From positions 65,627-129,626 of the forward strand of contig MNCI01001903.1 in NCBI GenBank assembly GCA_015680685.1: DNA of 64,000 bases. Reading direction: 5' to 3'. Positions 1-11,165 of the stretch are shown here, in pieces. Under the pieces are notes generated by a model that saw only the letters and a program-made list of their open reading frames with translations, was not told the origin of the DNA and made no database searches. A program made the position numbers and the translations under genes. Source of the stretch: Gnetum montanum. Lineage: Eukaryota; Streptophyta; Gnetopsida; Gnetales; Gnetaceae. Within the stretch, counting starts at the first letter, position 1, and every line of letters starts with the position of its first letter.

Positions 1-849
1 AATAAACCGTGCCTGGTGGATTGTGAAAGTAAGTCGAGACATGATGAGCCACGAACAAAGTATTATACGCATGATAACAGCTAAATCTGGGCATCTCCCA
101 GATCCAACTTAAATGCCTCAATCCTTTGGCGCTAAGTTCACGGTCTTGAGGATGACCAGTATCAATAGCCCCGTCTATCAAGAAAGCCAGGATGCCCTAT
201 GTAGAGCCAACTAGCAAATGTTCCAAAATAGCCCCAGCCACATCGCCCGACAAATGTGACCAAATAATGATGTTGTAATTATGCAAAAAAAATTGCAGAA
301 ACTCCAGTGCACCCTTCCGAAACCATATAACCCTCCCCTGCAAATGAGTCTAAGGGGGAGGAAGATTGGCTGCAGGAGGGTTTATACAACATAAAACCCT
401 AACTATGTCTAAAATGATTAGGGCAGGTTTCACCATGATACCGTATAGAAAATAAACATGTTACCATCTAGATTCTGTTGCATGCTTAAACTATAGAAAA
501 AATTACAAATTACGCTTTAACCATACAGCCGAAATCGCTTAAACCCTTGCAATAGTACAATGTTTGTCTCAGACAATGGCAATAGATGTAATACTGTTGT
601 CTAAACCCTCATTTTAATACGAGGTCTACATCCTAAAACTCTAATTTATGCAAATGATGCAAAAGGATAAACATAAAAAAAAGAGGGGCATGTCACCAAA
701 AGCAATACAAGTAAGTAAGAGATGGCCTACCAATTCAGGGGAGTGACATCTCTCACTTTTACCAAGGCCTGTGAAGCACGCTGCAGGCTCCCTTGTACTT
801 TGTCGATTTTAGCCAATTTGGTATTCTTTCCTCTCACCTTTGGCGCCAT
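1..849 (-). pseudogene. 5' exons of the antisense gene of Tat element E1
   Basis: Exon 1 is 849-731 (119 nt): start ATG at 849-847, 39 open codons beginning MAPKVRGKN, then donor GT at 730-729. Exon 2 runs from 398 off the window edge after an AG acceptor at 400-399, giving an intron of 332 nt in phase 2. Exon 2 encodes ANLPPP, then FLQF, SHLS, LRHLSWIWEMP, CYHAYNTLFVAHH and TYFHNPPGTVY. Element T at 34,776-35,184 has the same order (ANVPPP, FLQF, SHLS, LRHLSWI, CYHLYNMLFVAHH, TYF, NPLGTVY). T exon 1 is also 119 nt and starts MAPK. The only two stops in exon 2 are TAG where CAG is the likely ancestor. I do not recognise the protein family and assign no function. Confidence 0.75.
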
Positions 850-974
850 TGTTACAGCTCTGAACACCTTCACAAATAATGTGCTATAATATTTTACTCT
901 TTCTCCTTCTCTCTACGACAGCTGAAAATTCGAATTCGTGAAAGCCAACAGCCTGTTTTCGATAAGAACTGCCT

Positions 975-984
975 ACTTATATGC
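975..984 (-). promoter_or_regulatory. Likely TATA box of the E1 antisense gene
   Basis: The minus strand reads GCATATAAGT here, about 130 nt upstream of the antisense ATG. In element T the corresponding CTATAAATA lies about 140 nt upstream of the homologous ATG. The matching spacing in two diverged copies is the main support. Confidence 0.5.
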
Positions 985-1090
985 AGAATTAATCAACTTG
1001 ATGCTCGATTAAAGTGAGATTTGCCAAAACGCTGGTGTCAGTATGAGCTGGAACCTGAAGATCAAGACATTAATTATAGTAGATATTGCA

Positions 1091-1125
1091 TGCATTACGG
1101 TCTGAAAAGACCTTAAACTACTGCA
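1091..1125 (+). repeat. Single r2 hairpin unit upstream of E1 pol
   Basis: GGTCT-GAAA-AGACC at 1,099-1,112 is a perfect 5-bp stem with a GAAA loop, followed directly by TTAAACTA. Element T has the same stem and core repeated upstream of its pol (33,379-33,392). Confidence 0.7.
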
Positions 1126-1196
1126 CCTTATCACTTCGTAATCGGGTCACATTAATTACAGGCTGTTCATAGTATCCAAGATTCAGTTAGCTTTTC

Positions 1197-4100
1197 ATGC
1201 TCGGCAACGTCATGCCATACCTTTTTCAAAACTACACTACACATCATATGTTAATACTGGTGACATCTAACTTAGCATTTTCCCAACCACTTTCATTTTT
1301 GGCAATTTTGCAGGACAGTTGGCAAATGGGTGAATCTTTATCTGCACCCCTAGCCTTAACAGGACCACATGGGGGAATCATTAGACAATTTGATCCCACA
1401 CTAGTAGAAACTAACCTTGCCCTTAATGACGCAACCATAGCCACGTCGGAAACATCTCTAGACTGGCTAGAACAATCGATGCGCACGCCAGATCTGGAGA
1501 CTGGAGATGTAACCGAAGACCCCCTTAATGAGGTCTATGTGGTTACGCATAAAAGTGAGACTAAAACTCTTAAAGTTAGTTCTTTACTAGACCAGAAGGC
1601 ACATGACAACATAAAACAGGTCCTCCAGAACAACATCACAGTGTTCGCATTGTCATATGAAGATATGTTGGGACTAGACCCAAGACTAATACAACACAAC
1701 ATAATTCTAGATCCCCATATCAAATCAATTATACAAAAAGCACAAAAAATTAAGCCAGAAGTCATGCTGGCAGTACGTGATGAGATCACTAAACTGTACC
1801 AGGTTGGTTTTATTCACGCGATCGATTACTTGGACTGGGTATCTAACATTATAGTTGTCCCTAAAAAGACCGGAGGGATACGCATCTGCATAGACTTCCG
1901 AGACTTGAACAAAGCTACAATCAAGGACAATTTCCCACTACCCAGTATCGACCAACTAGTAGATACAACCGCTAGGCATGCACTTTTATCCTTCATGGAT
2001 GGCTTCTCAGGCTATAATCAAATTCGCATCAACCCAAAACACCAGCTGATAATGACATTCATGACACCCTGGGGGACCTTTTGTTACACCATGATGCCTT
2101 TTGGTTTAAAAAATGCTAGAGCTACGTATCAATGAGATATGACCTACATTTTTAGCGATTACCTCCTAGGGAGACTGAATGATTATGTTGACGATATAGC
2201 TGTTAAGTCTATAAAGTCAGAAGATCATTTAGAGGATCTGGAGTTAGTCCTTAAAAGATGCTCTAAATATGACCTCCGGCTCAACCCAAAGAAGTTCATA
2301 TTCAGAGTCAAAACCGGACGCATGCTAGGATTTGTGGTATCGAAAACTGGTATCCGAGTAGACCCTGACAAGGTCAAGGCCATTGTTGAATTGACACCCC
2401 CTACAAATCTCAAGCAATTACGCGGATTACAAGGGAGGTTACAGTTTATCAGGCGGTTCATTTCAAGATTAACCAATAAATTACACCCTATGCAACATAT
2501 GCTAAAAAAGGGGGTTAATTTCGAATGGACAGATGATTGTCAGCGTGCATTTGACAGCTTGAAGTAAGAACTTCAATGCTTGCCAACAGTATTCCCGCCA
2601 CAAAGGGATCAACCGTTTTACAGTTACCTCGCAACATCAGACGTAGCCTTAGCTACATTACTATGTCAAAAGAGAGATGATGGGTCAAAAGTACCCATAT
2701 ACTACCTGAGTCATGCTCTATGTGCGTATGAAACGAGGTATAATGAAGTAGAGCGTAATTGCTTAGCATTGGTGTTTACGGTCAAAAAGTGCAAACACTA
2801 TCTCTTCCGTAGCCAGGTCAACATAATCTACAAAAATAACATCCTTAGGGCTATCACGCACAATCTGTATAAAAGTAGTAAGATAGCTTGTTGGAAAGCT
2901 ATCACGGTAGAATTCTATTTGCATTACATTCGTCAATCTTCTATGAAAGGCCAAGCGATAGCTAACCAATTAATAACATCCCCTATTGACAGTCAGGTGA
3001 CCATAGAGCCAGAATTTCCAGACGAGCATGTACATAGTCTAAGCCCTGTTCTAACAGGCCTTGAAGCAATGTTACATTTTGATAGAGCTTCAACAGCTAG
3101 AGGCGGTAGTGTTGCCACAGTCATTACACTATCACCTGAGGATGTACGTCTTCATGCTTACCACTTGACATTTTCCTATACGAACAATGTGGCAAAGTAC
3201 GAGGGGCTCCTCAGGGGATTATTAATAGCCAGAGAGCTCGATGTTCAACACCTGGTGATTAGGGGCAATTCGATGCTTGTTATAAATCAAATCACAGGAT
3301 TCTACACCTGCAAGGCTGCACATTTACAACCCTACTGTGATATGGCTAAAGATCTTCTGAAGCAGTTCGCAGCAACCGATGTCCAACACGTGCCTCGAAA
3401 TGACAACACACTAGCTGATGCACTGGCTACATTAGCTTTAAATGTGCCGTCGCACCTGTTCAACACTTGTCCCACCTTAATAACAGAGTGTACAGATCCT
3501 ATCATTCATATGATGCAAATATCTTCACTACTCGAGGATAAAATGCTAGAGTGGTACGATAACATTAAAACCTACCTCCTGCATGGCGAACCACCACACG
3601 AGCTAACACGCGTACAAAAAGATGCAATCCGCAAGAGAGCTAGGCAATATGTCATCATAGGAGATAGTACCCTTTGTAGATGCTCTTTTGATGGAGTACT
3701 AATTACTTGCGTCAACAAAGACCAAGCACAACGTATAGTCGACGAAGTTCATGAGGGATTATGCGGAGGACACGTAGCACCATGAGCCATGGCCTCTAAA
3801 ATCCGTCGTTTAGGGTATTATTGGCCGTATATGGAAAAAGACTGTCTTACAAAGGTTAAAACGTGTGACACGTGTTAACGTTATGTGAACCTTATACACG
3901 TGTCGCCTACAAAACTACACACGACTCAGATAACATGGCCCTTTCAACGATGGGGATTAGACATTATAGGGCCTATCACACCAAAATATTTTGTAGGTCA
4001 CAGCTTCATAATCACCACCACTGAATATTTTATGAAGTGGGTGGAGGCCATCCCTTTGCGAAAGATCACATCTCAACAGATCTGCCATTTCATTTTAGAT

Positions 4101-4793
4101 AATATCGTAACTAGATTTGGCCTCCTGATGACTATCGTAATCAACAATGGGCCACAATTTAGCAGTGTGGAAACCAAATCTTTTTGTGATAGCCTTGGTA
4201 TCAAACAATCTTTTTCCTCGCCTTATTACCCACAAGAGAATGGTCAAGCCGAAGCAATGAACAAGGTCATTATCAACTTGCTCAAGAAAATGCTCAAGAG
4301 CAACAAGAGACGATGGCATGAGAAGATCCTCTATGTGCTATGGGCATACCGTACCACATGTAGAACAGCTATAGACAATACACCCTATAGCCTAGTTAAT
4401 GGATCTGAGGCGATGCTACCCCTCAAATTACAAGTTCCTTCTCTACGGATGGTCCTCTCCACGATTATAAATGATGCTCAACACACTGAGTCTCGGATCG
4501 TGGATTTGGACTCAATAGAGGAGAAGCGAATACAGACGCTTGATACCATCGAAAAGTATCAAGATAAGTAGAGGCAGAAGCACCGTCATAATCTTCAACA
4601 ACGTCTGATCGAGAAGGGAGATTTGGTTCTCAAGGCCGTTTGTGAACCAGTAGGCAAGTTCTCTGCAAATTGGGAGGGCCCTTTCTTGGTAGTTGATGTG
4701 TATGGCAATGGTGCATTCAAGCTAGCAGATATCAATAGCAACGAGTTACCGAATCCCGTGAACCATATATATCTGAAGCGGTACTACATCTAG
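1197..4793 (+). pseudogene. pol: E1 pol: RT, RNase H, second RNase H, integrase
   Basis: Polyprotein of a Tat element, copying element RNA into DNA and inserting it. In order: an N-terminal linker, RT from about 1,780 (IRICIDFRDLNKATI; YVDD near 2,184), Ty3-type RNase H (about 2,600-2,830), a second RNase H (about 3,070-3,430; LHFDRAS, YTNNVAKYEGL, NDNTLADALA), integrase with zinc-binding H and C residues (3,740-3,880), the DDE core, and a C-terminal GPF domain ending at 4,793. Stops: 2,133 (TGA where T has CGA-type Arg), 2,565 (TAA), 3,783 (TGA), 3,876 (TAA), 4,569 (TAG). Two catalytic positions are changed: second RNase H GDS to GNS, and integrase DNGPQF to NNGPQF. No protease lies upstream in this frame; that function is in the separate gag-pro frame in sister elements. 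Confidence 0.92.
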
Positions 4794-4825
4794 CTGCATA
4801 TCTAGAGTTAACATCAGGCACAGTG

Positions 4826-5385
4826 ATCTTCCGCTATGAGGTAAAACTAGTGCTCCCCTCATGCGTCCACCACGATGCTAAACTGGCAATGATCGTCCGC
4901 TATGATGTAAAACTGGCACTTCCTGCACGCATCTGCCATGACCCTAAACTGGCAACGATCATCTGCCATGACGTAAAACTGGAAAGTTGCAATCATCCAC
5001 TATGACGTAAAACTGGCAGTGTTATACAGGTCCATCAAGAAGTAAAACTGGCATTTCCTACATGCGTCTGCGATGACGCTAAATTGGCACCGGCTGCCCA
5101 CCATGACATAAAACTGGCACAGGTAAGTATCCATCTGCTGAGACATGAAACCAACATAGATCTATCCCTAGGTCACGACATGAAACTAACATCCATAGCA
5201 CGGTCTACTGAGACCATAAATTAGCTCTATCACTATCTGCTATGATGTAAAACTAGCACTTTTCAGTCTGCCCAGACTTTAAACTAGGACCATGGTCTAC
5301 TGGGACTTAAAACTAGCAAGGACAGTCTACCAGGACTTAAAACTGGGACCTACAGACCGCCAACATATGAATCAGGCAAGCGTAA
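4826..5385 (+). repeat. Array r3 of E1, after pol
   Basis: Degenerate tandem units of roughly 30-60 bp, each with a TAAAACTGGCA or TAAAACTAGCA core preceded by a GTC...GAC or TATGA element, for example AGTC-TACCAG-GACT at 5,324-5,337 followed by TAAAACTGG. The array lies between the pol stop and the non-coding 3' region, as in elements T and E2. Confidence 0.85.
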
Positions 5386-6535
5386 TCGTCTCTGCGTGGC
5401 TGCAAAACGAATAGGGTGGGATGTTGGGACAGCCCCAACATCGCTACCTCACAGGAATTCTGCTGATTCCTTGGATCTGCTAGAAGGCATACTACTAACC
5501 CCTCGGAGATGCCGTCACTGCACCCATTTCAGCGGTGGCAGCTTTGAGAGTTTAGTTTTGCCGTCTGGAGCCCCAAAGGAGTTCTCATCAACTATGACCT
5601 TGGGGATCTCCGCTCATCATCACTATTAGGCTCTGGCTTCATAGATTCACCTAGTTGGTTCTTTGCATAACCAGTCAGGTGCGATGAGTCTGATGTTCTT
5701 TGGCGGCAATATGCTGGGCCAAGCATCAACATTGAAGACCCTGGCCTCTTGCTATGGTTCCTCCTTCATGGCCTGCTCACTCTGTCTTGCCCCAAACGGT
5801 ACTTGTTTCAACAACCTCTCTAGTGATTTGGTCAAGCAATGGTATCTTCTGTTTTCTTCTTTGATTGCAGGTTACTTGCTACGAGGATGTCATTCAAAAA
5901 TGCGTTCATCTGAGTGGTGAAGTACAGACAACGTTTTGAGATGGCCGCTTAGGTTAGCCTATCTTCTTAGGAGTGCAACCTTGTTTTCCTCATAATCCTA
6001 CCTCTTGTTCTTATTCCCCTCTTTAGCCACTCTAGTTGTTTCCCTTACACAAAATGTGAATATGCAACATACGCTTTCCGCATCTGCATTATAGTCAAGT
6101 CCATGAACTAGTGCAATGCAACTCACCTAGTGGACGCAAAAAAAAGGGGGTTGGGCAAAATGGATGAAACACAACTCATCTAGGCCATGCAGATGCAATG
6201 CAATTCGTCTATGTAAGCCCCTTCATCTACAAAATGATGGCATAACTCCATGCAAATGCAATCGCAAGAGAAGGCCTAATTGCTTATGTGTGAAAAAACT
6301 ATACTCACACATTTGAGTCTTCCCCGAACCTCATTTGAGTCTTCCCTAAACCTCTCTCCTCTTACCTCTGTACAAATTCCCTCATGTACCATTTTATCTC
6401 CCATTTCCCTCATTTCTGCACTTCTACTTTGACAGGGCGACACTTGAGTAACTGTTGATGAACGTTGTTGGTACTTTTACCCATATGGTGTTTTGTATTC
6501 TTTGTCGACATCCTTTGGGCAAGCCCTCTAAACGT
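5386..6535 (+). other. Non-coding 3' region of E1
   Basis: Short open frames occur (5,396-5,629 and 5,663-5,920) but have no recognisable domain. Around 5,880-6,030 the DNA resembles the equivalent region of T (minus strand, near 28,470-28,620), so it is shared element sequence rather than captured gene. TTGCAGG at about 5,865 resembles a splice acceptor; its use is unknown. Confidence 0.6.
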
Positions 6536-6552
6536 CAACAAAGAGGGGCCAT
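6536..6552 (+). promoter_or_regulatory. Polypurine tract of E1
   Basis: CAACAAAGAGGGGCCAT directly precedes the LTR start TGAAACATC. T has CAACAAAGAGGGGCCAG before TGAAACACC (minus, 27,861-27,877). It primes plus-strand DNA synthesis in LTR elements. Confidence 0.9.
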
Positions 6553-8155
6553 TGAAACATCGTGGAAATTGCGAATCAACCTAGGGCAAAGATTCACGAT
6601 TTAGGTGAAAGTCTATGACAGAAATCCAGAAGATAGAACAAGGAAAAGAGGCGAAAAGAGGCACGTAGCATCAAGTCTCCAAGTTTCTTACAAATTATAA
6701 CCTTACTTTGTTGTCTCTATTTATGCTACATTACGCAACATAGCGTAATGGTGCTTGGCATAACTGTGCTTAATGTAGCCCGATATCAGAAAGTAACTTA
6801 TTTCGGCGAATTTAATGAAATTGAAGGCCTAAGCAGCATGATATGTGACTTATCGTATATTCTGCTAAGTCTTTTGTTCAAGGCTAAATTTACACTCTAT
6901 TACGCAGAGCAGCATAATGAGCTTCGAGGAAGTCAAAGTAAGAGTCCAAAGAAGCACGACAGATTGATTTCTTCTTTTTTGCAAATTGTCGCTTTACGCT
7001 TATTACGCTACGCAGCGTAGGCAAGCATAACTTATTGTAAAGTTGACCATGTTTACACTCTATTACGCTTTGCGGTGTAAATGAGTGTAAAATAGCCTGA
7101 GTTAACTACCTCTATTCTCTATTACGCTCTGCCACACTATGTAGCGTAAACGAGTGTGATACAGCGTAAGGCCAGCTAAGGTAGTACCAAACATGCACTT
7201 GCTATCCATACAAACAATACGCTCATCAGCGTATCGCAGCGTAATCATGAGGCGGCCTCAGCAGGAGTGATTGACAGTGTACTTTGCCCCCTTTTCCAAA
7301 AACGTGATGCAACATGACCAGTTTCAACATAAAGTTTGCCAAGTCAATGACATTTTGAAAGTTTGAGACACGTGTCATCAGGGCTGTGCCTTCTCCACAT
7401 ATTACTGAACCTATAAATACTCCAGTTAGCAAAGAAGAAAAGGGGGGGGGATCACCTTTTAGCAGAGATAGAAGACATTTTTTGAGCATTGGCAGTAGGA
7501 GTGATCAGTCTTTTGGCAAAAATACAGTTCTCTCCATTGGCAATCGTTAGCAGCTTTGGGGCAAAGACTACTGAAGGCAAAGGGAGAAAATTAGAGATTG
7601 AGAGATCATCTGGTATGGTTAGCAAAGTTTATCGATCAGAAAAAATTGATCGATAGACATCCAGGCTTGACCTTCCTTGCATTCCACCTTTGGCTTACGA
7701 GGTAGACCGAGCTTCATTCTGTATTCTTTGTTGAACAATTTTCTTGTTGTTTTGTGTATGCTTCGCATAGGATAAGCGGAGTTTGCTATTGGAACTTTGT
7801 ATACAATATACTCAGTCTTCAAATAAAAACATAGATCTTGGAATTGCGCACTTTCCTAAATCTGATCCTTCTTGTCACATTGACGTTGTCGTTATTTCAA
7901 TTTATTTACATCATTTTCTACTCCTTTTATGATTCATTGGATCGGTTTGTTTCATGGAATATCTATATAATACGTGTGTTATCACGATATTCATTAATTT
8001 ACTGGTTAAGTAAGTCCTTGTCTGATCGAGAAGACCGTTCAGGGCACCGCGGATTCATTTTCTCCAGCACGACCCTCACACGGATCCGTGGTTAAGACTG
8101 TGTACACGGATTTTCGTTCGGTATTTTCCAGCGACTGATGTTTTCCGTCGTTACA
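6553..8155 (+). repeat. 3' LTR of E1 (1.6 kb)
   Basis: It starts TGAAACATCG after the polypurine tract and ends CGTTACA. TATAAATA is at 7,412-7,419. U3 holds several imperfect palindromes built on TACGC/GCGTA (about 6,724-6,748, 6,998-7,020, 7,057-7,155, 7,210-7,240). The U5 segment TAAGTCCTTGTCTGAT (about 8,007) recurs in D (58,684) and, inverted, in both T LTRs. Confidence 0.88.
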
Positions 8156-9443
8156 GATACTACAATTGATATTACTCTTGAAGTTATTATAATGACTTAT
8201 TGCGATAGTACTATGGTTAATTGGGCCTCTTTGTTATTGCCTTGTGGATATAGAAACCTTTTCAACATCTACTTTTTTATGAAATTTTGATTAAGGGCAT
8301 AGATGCATGACTCCTACATTAAAGCAATCATCTAGAACATGAATGGGAAAATCCCATTTGGATGTTTATATTAATAGACTTTGTAGTCATCATTCCTATT
8401 TGAAACAAAATTAGACACCTTCTCAACAACACTCACTTTCTCTGTCTACTTGTGGACATCCTTTTTCTTTTCCTTTTTTATTTCTACTTTACTACTACTG
8501 CTTTTGCCTCTTTACATTCTGACATGATTCTTATTTTGTTTGCAATTTTTTCAATAGCCATATCTTACATTTCATTGATCTTAACAACAGTCTTAAATAA
8601 ATATTTGTATTTGGAAAGGCCTTGTATTGAATCATCTCTTATAATGAGTCATATTAAATATTACATGTTCGAAATTATTCTCTTATGGATGAGTCCTTGT
8701 TATATTCTTCTACATTCTATTGTTCTCTTAATTTTCCTTCTTTTTTGGCCACTTAATCAATTAGATTTTGCACTCAATGGACATTCAATTTTGAGTTTTC
8801 CTTGGACATAGAGTATAAATATTTTATGAATCTTATTCTATAGCCAATTAACAATGTGTAAACTAGCACCTTCTAGGAGAATTCATGGTCTAGGCATCAC
8901 TGAAGCAATGAGTAATGCCTATTCAAGATTGCATATTAGTGATTTGTGAGTGTTGCACTTTGATCCTTGGATTTATTTCCTTAAATTTTAGACTCTTGCA
9001 TATGTTTATCATTTCTTATTGAATACCTCTAGCATGGTGCTCTATCTATGGATGAAGTTGGACTTTAGTGATTTATACTAACTCTTCACTTAATTGATCA
9101 ATGTCCAAGGAACTAGTTTCAACTTCTATTACATACTTTCTATGTTTTAATCTTTTAATGTGATTCTACTTTTAATGTTTAGGTAGGACACACATGATAT
9201 ATTTTATCTATATCACATTCTTGGTAGCTAAGAATGGTTAATCCTCATTATTAGGCATGACAATTTCTATATTTGAATCATACTTATCTTACTAAAGATT
9301 AAGTTTTGATTTCCTTTTATCCCTTCTTCCTACTCTTGTTAGTAAATTTCTTTTCATCCTTCTATGTTCTTCTTCATAGTCATCAAACAAATAGGAATCA
9401 TTAGAGGATGCATGTCAACTTTTTCTTCTCTTGGAATCCATAT
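8156..9443. other. AT-rich sequence between E1 and element B
   Basis: No gene is supported. A plus-strand frame at 8,452-8,811 encodes only hydrophobic AT-driven sequence. On the minus strand, stretches from about 9,150 to 8,880 read as a degraded coiled-coil-like frame, which could be the remnant of an older element into which B inserted. Confidence 0.4.
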
Positions 9444-9961
9444 TGTAACATTGCATTCCTAGATGTCATGACAAATGTCAAATATTTGTAATATTTAATA
9501 TTATGCATAAAGAAAATAATAGGGAATATGTAGAAGGAAAATGAAAAGAATATTTTATTAATGTAGAATAATGTATCTGGGTCATGCTCTATGGTTCCTT
9601 AGAGTTATCTTCCTTTGACATCTATCTCTTAGAGACAATCTAGTACTTCCACCATAGTTAGGCCTGTAACAAGCCAGAAGGGATTGCCAGTCACCTTCCT
9701 ATCTTACTTTCCCTAACATATGTTACTCACATTTACCAACTCTACAACTCACTACTAATATTACCTTTAATGTTTGGGTACAAATACCTTAGGTTAGACC
9801 CCCCAAATACTACCTTGAGAGACATGGCCATTATTACAATGTGTCATTTCAGGTCTTAATTACAACTTGTCCTTTCGAGTCTTATTACAATAATTACATT
9901 TGTTATGAAGAGACATCATCTTTATTATGAAATGATATTATTTCAAAATAAAGATGTGAAA
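9444..9961 (-). repeat. 3' LTR of element B
   Basis: Left end TGTAACATTGC, right end GATGTGAAA by alignment to the LTR at 51,320-51,840 and to the inverted solo LTR at 46,129-46,700. Shared landmarks are GAAGAGACATCATCTT and ACCATAGTTAGG (CCATGGTTAGG elsewhere). The sequence just right of it (ATATACCATCCTTAGG) looks like a decayed version of A's polypurine tract. Confidence 0.75.
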
Positions 9962-10257
9962 ATATACCATCCTTAGGTTTTGTTCATCTTCGAACAAGTT
10001 TACATTAATGATCTTTCTCCAACTCCAGTATTCCTTCCATGTTTTGATGATTCAGTACTTGGATTTCTCCTTATGAAATGGGGCTAAATGTCCTAATGTT
10101 CTCCTACTTATTCTACAAATAAAACATAAGTGAGAAGAAAGATGAGAATTATTTTTTATCAATACTTATCTTTGTTTATAGGTAATTATGAGAGGTGAAT
10201 TAAAGATATACCAACTACCAATCATCAATCCTAACCAAGGTTATAAAAAGGGAAACT

Positions 10258-10764
10258 TATGACATCCCATTCCTAGATGTCTTAAAAACATGATCACTTA
10301 ATTTATTACCTTCATTATTTTCTTAAATAATATAATGAAAACATCATAAATACTTAATAAATGAAATAATTAAGAAATAAATAATTGGTACTGCAGAATA
10401 GAAAAGAAAAACAGAAAAATTTTATTAATAGGAGAGAGTACTATAACACCCTTTGGGTTATCTTCCCATGTCACTTAAGCCTTAGAGGCAATTTGGCACT
10501 ACCACCATGGTTAGGCTATCTAGCCAAAGGGGTGATTAGCTCCTTCTTGTCCTACTTCACCCAGCTCCCATTATTTGCCTTTCCAAGCTTTGCAACTCCA
10601 TGCCAGCATGACATCTAAACTTGACCTTGAATGACATAGGTCAAACCCATTCCTGAGGGATACATGAATAATCCTAACTCCTTATAATGAGGTGCCCTTT
10701 CATTTAAAGGTTAATTACATTGCTACAATTTCTTTCCACCCTAAACAAGGGATGGAACATTACA
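10258..10764 (-). repeat. 3' LTR of chromovirus A
   Basis: It aligns over its whole length with 47,020-47,524 (for example CATCCCATTCC, ACATGATCACTTAATTTAT, GGATACATGAATAATC). The expected first bases TG read TA here. The right end GGAACATTACA meets the polypurine tract. Confidence 0.9.
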
Positions 10765-10779
10765 ATCTACCCCCCTTAA
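10765..10779 (-). promoter_or_regulatory. Polypurine tract of chromovirus A
   Basis: The minus strand reads TTAAGGGGGGTAGAT immediately before the LTR start TGTAATGTTCC. This fixes the LTR as the 3' one and the element as minus strand. Confidence 0.85.
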
Positions 10780-10784
10780 GCATT

Positions 10785-11165
10785 CAACTTGTCCTTGAGT
10801 GCTTCCTTTATATCCAGTTTCTCAGTTGCTACTTCATTGTTATGCTCCTTAGCTTTAGTTCCTTTATTTTCCTCATTATCATCTATACAAAAAAAATATT
10901 AGAAATTATAAAACATAATTTATTACATCAATAATAAATACAATTTATCATTCAATATCATGATTATCAAAAATTTAGGGGTAAGTATTAAAAATAAAAT
11001 TTATGTTTTCCTAAGTTTGCTAATCACAATTTGAACATTAAACAATTACTTTGCTGATAGTTTTATTTCTTAATTTCTTGGTTCATCGATTCTTAATTAC
11101 AATGGGTTTAACTTCAAAGATAGTGTTGGATCACAATGGTAAAGTATTCTAGTCCAACACATATG
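10785..11165 (-). pseudogene. pol: Chromodomain end of chromovirus A pol
   Basis: Minus-strand reading from 11,160: TIFEVKPIVIKNR, TKKLRNKTISKVIV, SNCD, then ENIN, with scattered stops. This matches the chromodomain that follows integrase in chromoviruses (aromatic and acidic positions of the usual RKLRNK...VLVQW...ATWEN pattern). It is followed by an acidic, lysine-rich tail ending just before the polypurine tract. E2 separates it from the integrase end at 18,601; joining the flanks with one ATATG restores the order. Confidence 0.75.

Larger units (their letters stand above)
1..8155 (+). mobile_element. E1: 3' part of a Tat-lineage Ty3/gypsy LTR retrotransposon
   Basis: The left end lies outside the window. 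Order seen: 5' part of an antisense spliced gene (1-849, minus), its TATA box, one r2 hairpin unit, pol (1,197-4,793), array r3, non-coding 3' region, polypurine tract and 3' LTR. Assignment to the Tat lineage rests on two successive RNase H domains in pol (Ty3 type, then the type with the TNNxAxYEGL motif), the long LTR and the long non-coding blocks. The 5 bases after the LTR, GATAC (8,156-8,160), should recur before the unseen 5' LTR. Pol carries several stop codons and two changed catalytic residues, so the copy is dead. Confidence 0.9.

Noticed and set aside
8452-8811. 119-codon hydrophobic open frame resembling a membrane protein
   Set aside because: AT-rich sequence gives Phe/Leu/Ile by composition; no conserved pattern, no partner copy, and it lies between elements.
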